Below, piece by piece: positions 9,741 to 20,255 of a DNA stretch of 64,000 bases. Position 1 is the first letter of the stretch; each line of letters begins with the position of its first letter. The position numbers and the translations under genes are program-made. Where the stretch lies: the NCBI GenBank assembly GCA_037893225.1, contig JAZGUH010000529.1, forward strand, positions 496,001-560,000, written 5' to 3'. Under the pieces are notes generated by a model, which was not told the DNA's origin, made no database searches, and saw nothing but the letters and a program-made list of their open reading frames with translations. This DNA is from Hippasteria phrygiana (lineage: Eukaryota; Echinodermata; Asteroidea; Valvatida; Goniasteridae).

Positions 9741-11558
9741 TTGAACGACGTATATGAGGAAATATTGGTCCGGGATGCCGATGGACTTGGGACTTTCATA
9801 ATTTACTTGCGAGGATTAGTGAGAATCTCAACTCTTTTTTACGGTGAATGTGTCTTGACTTTGATTTCCAAGATGGCGATCATCTACAACGTGGTCTTAA
9901 TGGTAACTATTTCTCTGTATTACTACAGAGTTACGGCTTATTATGGTTACCAGATACAATCAGTAAATGAAAAGGCCAACATCAAGGACCATGTTGAGTG
10001 GCTTCTCGGAACTAGTCGATCGAGGCCGATGCCCTTTGGAAATCATATAATCCTGGAACGTTTCGTCTTGCCAGTATCATCTATGACGAGAAACGAATTT
10101 CGGGCAAGGACCAGGACTGGGAGATTTTTAGCTAGCAACAGTCAACATAGATTTGATGTTATGTGTAATACTTCAAACTTAGCCACATCAATATTCATTT
10201 TGTTGAGTGGGGACATTAACCCAAATCCTGGCCCCACCCGGACGTCTCGCCGAGAACCCAAACATCCCTGTGTGCACTGTGAGATTGGAGTTATTAGCAG
10301 GAGCCGATCGCGAGCGATTAGCTGTGACACATGTTACAACTGGGTCCACAGTAGATGTACCGGCTTTTTGTCCAATTCAGCCTATGACAAGCTGGTTGCA
10401 GATAATGCTGTTTTTAGTTATATATGCAACAGATGTTCTCTCACTGAGCTTCCATTTTACACTCAAAATGTGCCCTTGAGTTCTGCAGATAATGCTGATG
10501 CTATTAGTACTAATGCGTTTGACCAACACAACGGACCCACTCTACCCTCTGAAGCGAGCAACGAACAGTTTCAGTGCTTCAAACAAAAAGGTCTGCACTT
10601 CATCCATCTTAATGCAAGATCCTTATTACCGAATATTTCGGAGCTGAGATTCTTAGCTGTTGAGACTAATGTTGCAGTCATCTCTGTATCAGAATCCTGG
10701 TTGGATGATTCGGTTCCGGACGAAGAAGTCAAGATCGAAGGATACTCCATCCTGCGTCAAGATAGATCTAGATGCGGAGGTGGGGTATGTGCATTTATTA
10801 GAAGTGACTTGGCTTTTAATGCAAGACCGGACCTGCACAACACACATCTGGAAGACATTTGGTTTGAACTGTTACTTCCAAAATCTAAACCAATTGTTGT
10901 TGGAACCTGCTACCGACCTCCGAACGATAGTGAATTTTTTGAATATTTTGAGGACATTCTCTCCAAAATTAGATCTGATTGTGAACTGATGATCTTAGGT
11001 GACCTTAATGTAAACTTTCTTGATAAGAATTCTGGTCTTTTTTGAAGGATGTCAAATATTTTGAATTTATTCAACTGCAATCAGCTTATTGATACACCTA
11101 CCCGAATCACTTGCTCTTCATCTACAATTTTGGATCATGTCATTTGTAATAACAAAGAAAAGATTTGTCAGCATGGTACTATTAATATTGGCCTCAGTGA
11201 CCACCTTATTATTTACTGTACTCGTAGGGTGGTCCGAGGCCAAGTTAATCGTCATAATGTTGTCAAAATCAGATCTTTGAGAAACAACAGTCCAGCAAAT
11301 TTTTTATTGGAATTGTCTAATGTTGACTGGTCTATTGTTTTAAACTGCAATAATGTCAACCTAGCCTGGGATAATTTTAAATCAATTTTTTTAAAGATTT
11401 TAAATAAAATTGCCCCTGTCAAAGAGATTCGTTTCAAAAATAGAACGGAACCCTGGATGAATAGTAATATTTTGGAAAACATTAGACTTCGGGATCACCT
11501 GTTATATACATTCAGGAAAAATACTGGTAATAATGAAATTTACCAAAACTTCAGTTAA
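9741..11558 (+). pseudogene. LINE protein: 2A-like peptide, PHD finger, endonuclease
   Basis: Residues about 40-70 are hydrophobic. Residues 157-165 are GDINPNPGP, a 2A-like ribosome-skipping motif with Asn in place of the usual Glu. Residues 177-233 are a PHD-type finger (CVHC, CDTCYNWVH, CTGF, CNRC). From residue 284 there is an AP-endonuclease-like domain (FIHLNARSLLPNISEL, SESWL, GGGVCAFIR, YRPP, ILGDLNVNF, and after the stop LSDHLIIYC). An in-frame TGA at 11043-11045 interrupts the endonuclease and a TAA ends this section at 11556. Downstream a frameshift in an A run near 11640 and another TGA near 11730 separate it from the RT. 2A-plus-PHD LINE proteins are described in sea urchin and lancelet CR1 elements. 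Confidence 0.85.
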
Positions 11559-11742
11559 ATCAGGAATAAGGTGCACAGGGATATTAGACGGGCCAAAGCT
11601 GAATATTTCAGCTGCAAAATAGACAAACAAAAAACATCCAAAAAAACTATGGCATCAACTGAAATCACTTGGCTATAGTCACAAATCCAGGGTCCAGCCT
11701 AAAGTTGTCCTCGACATCGACAACGAATTATGATTCGACTCA

Positions 11743-13467
11743 ATGAAGGTGGCTGATCATTTTAATAACTTTTTTACAAATGTTGCTTCCAAATTGGCTA
11801 GCAAACTTCCAACAAGTAAAAATAAATTTGATATTGGTTCTAAGGTTTTTAATGACTACTATACAAATAAAGGAGTTTCCCCTAGTGGTTTTAAGTTATC
11901 ACCGGTCACTGAGGAATTTATATTTAATGAACTCTGTAACCTCAATGTTAACAAAAGTACCGGTCCTGACAATATCCCTGCTAGATTCCTTAAGGATGGG
12001 GCCACTGAACTCAAAACTCTTATCACCCACATAGTGAATCTGTCCATTTCCTCGAACATTGTTCCGGACGATTACAAAATTGCCCGTGTTCAACCAATAT
12101 TTAAGAAGAATAAGAGGTCTGACGTCAGTAATTATAGACCAATTAGTATTTTGCCCATTATTTCCAAGTTACTCGAAAGAGCAGTTTATGTTCAAGTTGA
12201 AGAGTATCTTAGGGAAAATAACATTCTTTATGATTTTCAATCGGGGTTTAGGGGGTCGTTCTCTACCGATACATGTTTGATCCACTTGACCGATCACATT
12301 CGTATTCAAATGTCTCTTGGAAATTACACTGGAATGGTTCTGCTTGATCTCCAGAAGGCATTTGATACTGTGGACCATTTTGTTTTGTGTAAAAAGTTGC
12401 ATGCTATGGGTATTGGATCTGTAGAATGGTTTCAGTCTTATCTAAGCAATAGACGACAAATAGTCAGTGTCAACAAAGTTCAGTCCAAACCGTTTGGCTT
12501 AACTTGTGGTGTGCCTCAAGGTAGTTTATTGGGACCCCTTTTGTTCTTATGCTATATTAACGATATGCCGATCAGTGTTCAATGTAAACTACTCCTTTAT
12601 GCTGATGACAGTGTTCTCCTGGTTTCCGGTAAGGATCCCAGTGATATTGCTAAATCGCTTAGCATAGAATTGGAATCATGTCGTCAATGGCTTATTGACA
12701 ATAAGCTGTCTCTGCATTTGGGAAAGACTGAGACCATTCTTTTTGGAACAAAAAACAAACTGAAAAATATTAACGATTTTTTAGTTACTTGTAATGGTGA
12801 ACCAATCAAACCTGCCTCATCTGTGAAATACCTAGGAGTATCGCTTGACCAATCGTTATCTGGTGAGGATATTGCCAACTCGATTATTAAAAAAGCAGGT
12901 GACAGGCTTAAATTTCTGTATAGGCAAGCCCTTTTCCTGAACAAAAAATCTCGGCAAATTTTATGTTCAGCTTTGATCCAATGCTATTTCGATTATGCAT
13001 GTTCATCGTGGTATTCTGCACTCTCCATAAGACTTCAGAATAGGCTTCAGGTTATGCAAAATAGGATGGTTAGGTTTATTCTGGATAAAAACTCAAGGGA
13101 TCATATTGGGCAAACGGAATTGGATTCATTGGGGTTATTAAATGTTAGGGATAGAGTCACCCAATTGAAGCTGAATTATGTGTATAAAATAGCTCATAAT
13201 ATAACTCCTGAATACTTAACTGATAATTTTATGAGAGTTTTTGAACGACATACTCATAATACAAGGGTCAGTGAATACAATTTTGTTGTTCCTGCTACAT
13301 CTGGTTTATCAAGTGTTACTTTTTTTAATACAGCTGTCAAACACTGGAATGACTTGCCCTCTAATATAAAGAGCACTGCTAGTTTTTCATTATTTAAAAA
13401 AATGGTGAAGTGCCACCTGTCTGACCAAAGTAAATCCAGGGAAATAAACCCTGCAGTTGTTCATTGA
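11743..13467 (+). CDS. LINE reverse transcriptase (ORF2 C-terminal part)
   Basis: The 574-codon open frame carries all RT blocks: NVNKSTGPDNIPARFLK, IFKKNKRSDVSNYRPISILP, SGFRGSFSTDTCLIHL, MVLLDLQKAFDTVDHFVL, GVPQGSLLGPLLFLCYIND and the catalytic LLLYADDSVLL. The conserved C-terminal region includes LGVSLDQSL, SALIQCYFDYACSSWY and FFNTAVKHWNDLPSNIK. The ATG at 11743 is probably not a natural start: the frame continues the polyprotein above after a TGA. This half is intact, so the copy seems fairly young. Confidence 0.9.
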   Translation: MKVADHFNNFFTNVASKLASKLPTSKNKFDIGSKVFNDYYTNKGVSPSGFKLSPVTEEFIFNELCNLNVNKSTGPDNIPARFLKDGATELKTLITHIVNLSISSNIVPDDYKIARVQPIFKKNKRSDVSNYRPISILPIISKLLERAVYVQVEEYLRENNILYDFQSGFRGSFSTDTCLIHLTDHIRIQMSLGNYTGMVLLDLQKAFDTVDHFVLCKKLHAMGIGSVEWFQSYLSNRRQIVSVNKVQSKPFGLTCGVPQGSLLGPLLFLCYINDMPISVQCKLLLYADDSVLLVSGKDPSDIAKSLSIELESCRQWLIDNKLSLHLGKTETILFGTKNKLKNINDFLVTCNGEPIKPASSVKYLGVSLDQSLSGEDIANSIIKKAGDRLKFLYRQALFLNKKSRQILCSALIQCYFDYACSSWYSALSIRLQNRLQVMQNRMVRFILDKNSRDHIGQTELDSLGLLNVRDRVTQLKLNYVYKIAHNITPEYLTDNFMRVFERHTHNTRVSEYNFVVPATSGLSSVTFFNTAVKHWNDLPSNIKSTASFSLFKKMVKCHLSDQSKSREINPAVVH

Positions 13468-13848
13468 CATTGATGTTTTTAGTTTGGGATATATTTTGAC
13501 ATGGTTGATGTTGTAGTTATATGGGTAACTACAGGGGTTTCTTTATTGTGATGGGGATTCTTTGACTCACTTGGGGTTTGAATGTATTTGATATGAACTT
13601 GTGGAAATGCAATTTGATAGCCAACTAAGTTAATTGTTGTATTGATTTTATATTTTTATATTTTTAATTACCCTGTTTTTTGTTGTGTTTTGTTAAGACC
13701 CCAATGGAAATAAGCCTGTAAAATTGGCTTTTTTGGGTTATCCAAGGTTAAATCAACTGTCTTTTGTTTATTGTTCTTATTTGTATCTGTCATTGTTAAT
13801 GAGTCGGTTGAAACCTGAATAAATCAAATTAGCATAAAAATTAGCATA

Positions 13849-14255
13849 AAAATCTTGACGCGCCCTATTCATCATGTACGCGGTGTGATTTCTGTGTGTC
13901 TTATAATTCTTTAGGTCCTAATATTATTAGTAGTTAACCATTTCCTTTCTGCCTTTCGACGCAACCTCTTTGCAACTTTAATTTCAGCGTTAAACCAAGG
14001 AACAAGTGGTCTAACTGTGATGATCTTAGTTTGAAGAGGAGCGTGACAGTTTAATACACTTAATAGAGTTGTTATAGCGCTGCACCTGTTCATCCAATTC
14101 CCCTGTTTGGTGTAAACACAACATTGTATTGGCAAGATCAATATTCATTGAATTAAAGTTAATAGATTTAGTTTTCCTAAACCTCACATGTCTGACCGGT
14201 AAAACAGGTTTACTTTGTTTCAAATTATACACAACAGAAAAATGATCTGAAAGAG
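13849..14255 (-). mobile_element. 5' part of the interrupted minus-strand CR1-like LINE
   Basis: Minus-strand frames here read LSDHFSVVYNLKQ (endonuclease end), then HAPLQTKIITVRPLVPWFN and RRKAERKWLTTNN. These align to the plus-strand LINE at 58.9-59.4 kb (HAPLKTRCITIRPANPWYS, RKKLERRWRKT). A frameshift lies near 13915. The element is 5'-truncated at about 14255, where SINE-like sequence (14256-14345, CTGTGCCAACCTGAC) begins. Confidence 0.8.
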
Positions 14256-14345
14256 ACTAAACCCAACCCACACAGCAAACCTACACAGGAATCATACCAG
14301 GGTGGAAGGTGAAGAAAGAATAACTGTGCCAACCTGACATACAGG

Positions 14346-14919
14346 GAACCCTAAAGCTTCAAGATCATCTCAGGGTTCACACCATTTCATGAAAACAAAA
14401 TTCCCTGATTTTCCCTCCCCGAGTTTTCCCTGATGAATTTTCAAAATCCTGGGATAATTATTTCAACCAATATCCAGTTTGACACGTCTTCAATGTTGTT
14501 GAAAGAGAGTTAAAGAGGGATTTCCACAATAAAAAGCCACCATAGCCAATCATCCAGTGGATACGCTGTTTGGCCATGATACACAATATTACAGACTGAC
14601 CACTTTCTCTTTTAGGCCAATAAAATTCCCTGACTTTTCCCCCGACTGGAAAAAGCGTAACTCATTTTCCAGGTTTTCCCTTATTTCCAGGATGCGATGG
14701 GAACCCTGCTTCTTTCTCCATTTACAGTCTGTTTTCAAAGTTCAAGACGGGAACCCAATTATTGCCATGTGATGCACTCCAAGCACAGTGCAAATGATGT
14801 AAAGCTGCTGGAGTTGGCCACAGTCTATGATAAGCTGATCAGAAATTGTTCTTGTAATTTGCCTTTTTTTTATGAGAGCACTGTAGTGACTCCATTTTGG
14901 GGGTACAAAAAGTACTGAT
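14346..14919. other. Non-coding stretch, nothing recognised
   Basis: Contains repeated ATTTTCCCTGA-like phrases (CCCTGATTTTCCC, CCCTGACTTTTCC) suggesting a decayed repeat. No exon, RNA gene or element ends could be supported. Confidence 0.3.
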
Positions 14920-15193
14920 CAGGGATGAGATGAGGAAAAAAAACCACAAAACATTCAGAGGCATTTCATTTGTATGGCGTTGCTGAAAAATGCATATAAG
15001 ATTGAACAGCATTTTCTACCAAAAGATAGAGTTCAAAAAAAAAAAAATGGGTCATTAAAATGAAAAGAAGGTTGTTCCAGGCTGCAGAGATCATTTCGGA
15101 ATGATAAAAACAATTTAAGGACCAACAAATCTTACTAAGATGTCTTACTAAAAATCCTGTAATCAGGAAAAATCTGAAGAAATCTCACCCCTG
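14920..15193. mobile_element. Second CAGGG(G/A)TGAGAT MITE
   Basis: Starts CAGGGATGAGATGAGG and ends AAATCTCACCCCTG, like the copy at 5105-5378, with the same AATCAGGAAAAATC motif near the right end. It is non-coding. Confidence 0.6.
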
Positions 15194-15342
15194 ATTTTCA
15201 TGTTAATTGAAGTAGATTTTCATCTTCAGTAACTTTACTTCAATCAAAATATTACAGACTGTAAAATGCATTCTTTGAATGAAAGCAACATGTTACAGCG
15301 CCCTCATTGGCTAAAAAATATGGCCCAGTGAGTCCAACTGAC

Positions 15343-15360
15343 CTGCCAGGAGCATAAAGA
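15343..15360 (-). pseudogene. BBS4: BBS4 exon remnant (KLFMLLA)
   Basis: Minus-strand AAACTCTTTATGCTCCTGGC AG followed by donor GTCAGT reads KLFMLLA plus one base; joined to the exon at 6898 it gives LFMLLAVALTHL, matching human LYMLLAVALTNL exactly in phase. Upstream of the Lys codon the sequence is no longer BBS4 but the outer end of the inverted element at 15364-19895. The expected preceding codons (human INFQPKMGE) are absent on both sides of that element. The exon therefore appears truncated by the insertion or by an associated deletion. The match is short, so some doubt remains. Confidence 0.65.
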
Positions 15361-15555
15361 GTTTGAAAAATGATAATTTGCCAATACTAGCTTGTGGGAT
15401 GTCTAACTAGGGGTTTTTGGGGGTGCTGAATCGATTCCAACCATTAGTTTTGAGTAAAAAAAACTCCCTGGCCATAACAAAATATATTAAAATATAAAAT
15501 CTATTTTATTAAAATATTACAAACAGAAACGTATCTCAATTGAAACCTCGGTTAG

Positions 15556-17590
15556 TCAGTTAGTTAGTTCACCCTGCTCATCCAACTCGCCGGCATCTCC
15601 CTCACTCCTCTCGTCATCTGGCTGGTTGATGTTCTGGCAAGAGTTACCATGACAGTTGCCGCAAGCAGAAATACACTTGACTCCTTGTTTTTTTTTACAG
15701 CAGCACCTGAATGTGCTACAGCCCCCCTCACAGTTGCAGCTGACAAACTTCAGAAGATAGTCCGGTGCATTGGGGTCTGTTGAAGGGACCGGTGCATAAC
15801 CTTGCTCACCGAGCTTCCATCCGTAGTCCAGGAAATCCAATGATGGACTTTGCAGCACCACAGCTCCTGTTGTCGGGGGCAGTTTCTCAGGTTTGATGCT
15901 CCCAGCAGCGGCCCGCTTGCTGAAGATGTCAAATCTCAAGTCCCCTAAGTCTTTGGGTGGTTTCGCGCGGAACATGAGCTTGAATAGTTCACAGCCGGCA
16001 TTGATGATGTCATCTTTCTCGGCTCGGATGTCCAGAAACACGTCCATGGCCCTCTCCGCCCTCTTCCAGAGCTTGGTTAGCAAAGTTGATTTGCGCAACC
16101 CAGAAATCGCGGACACTGTATCGCAGCCGGAGAAGCTGTGCAAGAACATCAGATACTTCCAGTATATCTCTGAAAGGGCCTCCCGGATCTTTCCGACATC
16201 GTAAGATGTTTCTTTGGCTGTTGTGAGGACGATCGGGTCTGCAGCATGATGAATCAGCATAACCATGACGTCGGTGTCCTCAGCCCTCACCTCAACAGGG
16301 GACTCTCTTGCCTCATCTAGAGCTGCCCGGACGATAGAGGTGTGCGCATCATCGGGGCATTGCTGTACACTTATCCCATTTCTCCTGAATGTTTCAGCAA
16401 GTAGCAGAATGAGCTGGGCCTTGTTGCTCTTGTTGTCGAGGAACTTTTCTCTTAGAACGATGCTTTTGATGTCTGGGCGAATCAGAATGTCGCAGCATGC
16501 GTTCTTTGTTCGTCTCAGGTTATCATGGTCCTTGGTGGAGCTGCCGTATCCGTCAAAGACCACAGTGATCTGGAGGCACTGGCTCCCATGGACTTTACAA
16601 ACCGGAGGTAGCTCTCGGCGATGTCCTTCCAGGTGAGGTTAGCCTCCCACCTGACATTGCGCAGGAGCCACCCACCATTAATCACAAGGCTCATGCAGGG
16701 GGGTTCCACAACGGGTTCCACAAATGCCTTCAGGACCCTTGCTAGGGCAGCCTTGTCTGGCTGAAGCAACTTCTGGTCTTTGTCAAATAGGGACACCGGT
16801 GTTGGCGTCAACTCAAATCGCAGGGCTTGTTTGGTCTTGAATTCGCGCTTACTGATGATGATGGTGCGGTTGAAGAGCTTGAGTGAGTCAATAACTAACT
16901 TCTTCCCATTGACTTTGGGTCCACTTCTGAGTCTCTTTAACGATTTGACCTTGTGCTTAGTTTCCATTGTATTGAGAACAGTTTGTCCATCCATCTTGGC
17001 CTGTATGGCTCTGCCAACCTCCTCTGCCTGATCAGCGTTGATGACTGGGTCCTCGAGAGTGCTGCTGAACCCTGTGGAGAAGGATACCAGGGTCTTCCTG
17101 TCCCATGTTGCATCGAAGTGGTTGACCTCCTCCAACCATCCAACAATGGCGTTGACAGCATCATCGTCTTTCTTCATCTAGGCTCTTTTGACGTCTGTGT
17201 GGACAGGTACCCCACACGTTTGTTCATGCCTCCTCCCAGCTCCTGGTGAATGAACGAGAAGTGGTTTAGCGTCTGAACCCAAGACTTATCAGCAGATTCG
17301 TTCCGGAAGCGTCCTCTGTTTAGACCGCCTGAGTACTTGACCTCACACACGAGTGTAGTTTCTATGAGTGTGGTTTCTATGATGTCGGTCCATGTGCCTG
17401 ACCACTCATGGTCTGAGAACCTGACTGCATGGTTGCTGTACACGGTGGATTTGCTTAGAGTTTCATGGAACACCGGACTGTCCTGTCGCTGCTGCATCAG
17501 CTGTACGGTACAGCCTTGCCCCTTCGCGTACTGATGGTGGCCCGCTGCTGCGAAGGAGTTGAGCAGTGCAATGATGCAGCTGAGGTGACC
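15556..17590 (-). pseudogene. FEN/XPG-like nuclease-domain protein, middle and C-terminal part
   Basis: Reading 17590 to 15556: SFAAAGHHQYAKG, a segment ending GGLNRGRFRNESADKSWV, KTLVSFSTGFSSTLEDPVIN, then a nuclease-like block and a Cys-rich tail. The block MVFDGYGSSTKDHDNLRR, AEDTDVMVMLIHHA and SFSGCDTVSAISGLRKSTLL has the Asp-rich layout and GCD-x-Gly-Lys pattern of FEN1/XPG-type PIN nucleases. The tail (CNCEGGCSTFRCCCKK, GVKC, CGNCHG) resembles a CXC/tesmin-like zinc motif. There is a stop near 17175 and a frameshift near 16540. Relative to the plus copy it lacks a 14-residue piece (AQHSLRAYLQTRDW). The N-terminal half is missing. I know the family only as uncharacterised, multi-copy proteins in invertebrates; nuclease activity is inferred. 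Confidence 0.7.
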
Positions 17591-17599
17591 TGTGTCATC

Positions 17600-19747
17600 A
17601 GGGCAACTTCTCCTGCTCTGGCGACAAGACAAGATGAGCTTCTCGCAACTATACCAAGAAGAAAGATAACCGTTGAAGAGAAAGCAGCAACTCTCAAAGC
17701 AGCAGAGGTAAAAATTCTGTCCTTTGTTCCGAAACAGAAAGTAGGATTGGCAGACTTTCAGTTTGTTCCGGTAGCAGATCTCCGCCAAGACCCTCCAGCC
17801 TTGCTCCCGGGGGACATGCTTGGCCGGCAGGATGGACTATCAAGATTCACAACCCCGCTTTCGAACATCCCAACTGGATTGGCTTCATGTAGTCAATACA
17901 CCAACCCGAATGCAAGGAGAAGTCCCTCATTGAGTTTCTTCCATTCATCGAGGGTGCATGAACCGAACGACTACAGCACTATCTACACTATACTATTGGA
18001 GTGTTTACGCAGCAGTCAGTCTCCTGCTGTCATCACGTTCGACCTGCCAATATGGTTGAAAGCAACTCACATAGTCCTTCCGTCTGAGTTGCCCATCATC
18101 ACAAGATTAGGCGGGTTTCACCTCCTGAAAAGCTTCCTGGGATCCATCGGGGCAATCTTGGCAGACTCAGGGCTGCAAGAGCTGATATCCGGGCAGTAGC
18201 ACTGCATGCAGAACACGTCCTCTCATCAGGTGCTTATGCCAAGACCCTGGTATCCTTCTCCATGGGGTTCAGCAGCATTCCCGAGGCAGAGCCATACAGG
18301 CCAAGATGGATGGACAAACTGTTCTCGATACAATGGAAACTAAGCACAAGGTCAAATCGTTAAAGAGACTCAGAAGTGGACCCAAAGTCAATGGTAATTA
18401 AGAAGTTGGTTATTGACTCACTCAAGCTCTTCAACCGCACCATCATCATCAGTAAGTGCGAAGTCAAGACCAAACAAGCCGTGCGATTTGAGTTGACGCC
18501 AACACCAATGTCTCTATTTGACAAAGACCAGAAGTTGCGAAAGCCAGACAAGGCTGCCCTAGCAAGGGTCCTGAAGGCATTTGTGGAACCCGTTGAACAA
18601 CCCCCCTGCACGAGCCTTGTGATTGGTGGTGGGTGGCTCCATGGGGAGCCAGTGCCTCCAGATCACTGTGGTCTTTGACGGATACAGCAGCTCCACCAAG
18701 GACCATGATCACCTGAGACGAACAAAGAACGCATGCTGCGACATTCTGATTCGCCCAGACATCAAAAGCATCGTTCCAAGAGAAAAGTTCCTCGACAACA
18801 AGAGCAACAATGCCCAGCTTATTCTGCTACTTGCTGAGACATTCGGTAGAAATGGGATAAGTGTACAGCAATGCCCCGATGATGCGGACACCTCTATCGT
18901 CCGGGCAGCTCTAGATGAGGCAAGAGAGTCCCCTGTTGAGGTGATGGCTCAGGACACCGACGTCATGGTTATGCTGATTTATCATGCTGCAGACGACCAC
19001 CTGATCTTCCTCACAACAGCTAAAGAAACATCTTACGATGTCGGAAAGATCCGGGAGGCCCTTTCAGAGATATACTGAAAGTATCTGATCTTCTTGTACA
19101 GCTTCTCCGGCTGCGATACAGTGTCCGCGATTTCTGGGTTGCGCAAATCAACTTTGCTAACCAAGCTCTGCAAGACTGACAAAGCGGAGAGGGCCATGGA
19201 CGTGTTTCTGGACATCCGAGCCGAGAAAGATGACATCATCAAAGCTGGCTGTGAACTATTCAAGCTCATGTTCCGCGCGAAACCACCCAAAGACTTGGGG
19301 GACTTGAGATTTGACATCTTCAGCAAGCGGGCCGCTGCTGGGAGCATTAAACCTGAGAAACTGCCCCCGACAACAGGAGCTGCAGCACAGCACTCTCTCC
19401 GGGCTTATCTCCAGACTAGAGATTGGCTGGTGCTGCAAAGTCCATCATTGGATGTCCTGGACTATGGATGGAAGCTCGGTGAGCAAGGTTATGCACCGGT
19501 CCCTTCAACAGACCCCATTGCACCGGACTATCTTCTGAAGTTTGTCAGCTGCAACTGTGAGGGGGACTGTAGCACATTCAGGTGCTGCTGTAAAAAACAA
19601 GGAGTCAAGTGTATTTCTGCTTGTGGCAACTGTCATGGTAACTCTTGCCAGAACATCAACCAGCCAGATGACGAGAGGAGTGAGGGAGATGCCGGGGAGT
19701 TGGATGAGCAGGGTGAACTAAAACTGACTAACCGAGGTTTCAATTGA
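17600..19747 (+). pseudogene. FEN/XPG-like nuclease-domain protein, copy with N-terminal half
   Basis: Plus-strand copy: the N-terminal half (IPRRKITVEEKAATLK, VITFDLPIWLKATHIV, LGGFHLLKSFLGSIGAI) runs to a frame break near 18199. The copy then jumps to AKTLVSFSMGFSS, so the middle section present in the minus copy (AGHHQYAK to ATWDRK) is gone. Further breaks: a stop after WKLSTRSNR near 18360, a frameshift near 18640, and TGA at 19076-19078 where the other copy has TGG. The nuclease block (VVFDGYSSSTKDHDHLRR, AQDTDVMVMLIYHA, GCDTVSAISGLRKSTLL) and the Cys-rich tail (CKKQGVKCISACGNCHG) are readable to the TAG/TGA region at 19747. Together the two copies cover the whole protein; neither is functional. 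Confidence 0.7.
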
Positions 19748-19895
19748 GATACGTTTCTGTTTGTAATATTTTAATTTTAAAAATTATGGCCAGGAAGTTG
19801 TTTTTACTCAAAACTAATGGTTGGAATCGATTCAGCACCCCCCAAAACCCCTAGTTAGACATCCCGCAAGTTAGTATTGGCAAATTTTCATTTTT

Positions 19896-20250
19896 CAATT
19901 TTTTCGCCCAGGCCCCCCAACTTTGATTGGCTCCCCAGAATGTTCCCAGTTGATTTGGGTTGGAATAAATTGAGAGGTGTTAGTAGACACCTATAGGAAC
20001 ACATTGGTGAAGAAAGCTATTGGTAAGCAATTTTTTCACAGATGGTTAGAACATTTTCTAAAATGCCCTAACTATCAAGGGAAAAACCCAACTGCTTGCC
20101 ATGTCCCTGGACACAGATACACACAGGGTACAGTGCATTTTGTACATGGTTCATCAGGGACACAGCAAGTAGCAAGTAGGAGGCAACAGTTTACTGCCGA
20201 TGATAGGAAGGGGTTACTTTTTGTGGACAGGGTCACACCAAATAATTTTG
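19896..20250. other. Unassigned stretch
   Basis: A 99-codon plus ORF at 19977-20276 (starting MLVDTYRN, with HVPGHRYTQGTVHF) has no recognisable family and no matching splice signals I trust. It may be part of a decayed element. No BBS4 exon is visible here although order predicts one. Confidence 0.3.
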
Positions 20251-20255
20251 TCCTA

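Larger units (their letters stand above)
9641..13848 (+). mobile_element. CR1-superfamily LINE inserted into the older LINE
   Basis: The element starts at about AGGGCGCCC (9641) with a short 5' region, an N-terminal ORF with 2A-like and PHD segments, endonuclease and RT, and ends at about 13848 after GAATAAATCAAATT. It cleanly interrupts the minus-strand LINE. No clear target-site duplication was found, which is common in the CR1 group; about eight codons of the host LINE seem to be lost. Confidence 0.85.
15364..19895. mobile_element. Large inverted-repeat element with two decayed nuclease-like genes
   Basis: The outer ends mirror each other: GAAAAATGATAATTTGCC, CCAATACTAGCTTG and GAATCGATTCCAACCATTAG at the left recur in reverse at 19800-19895. 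The arms run about 15364-17100 and 18235-19895; the middle (17100-18235) is unique to one or other gene copy. Each arm carries one copy of the same gene, both transcribed outward from the centre. No target duplication was identified. It adjoins the truncated BBS4 exon. Confidence 0.75.

Noticed and set aside
16265..17249. Plus-strand ORFs of 80-123 codons opposite the nuclease-like gene
   Set aside because: Antisense shadows of the better-supported minus-strand coding frame.
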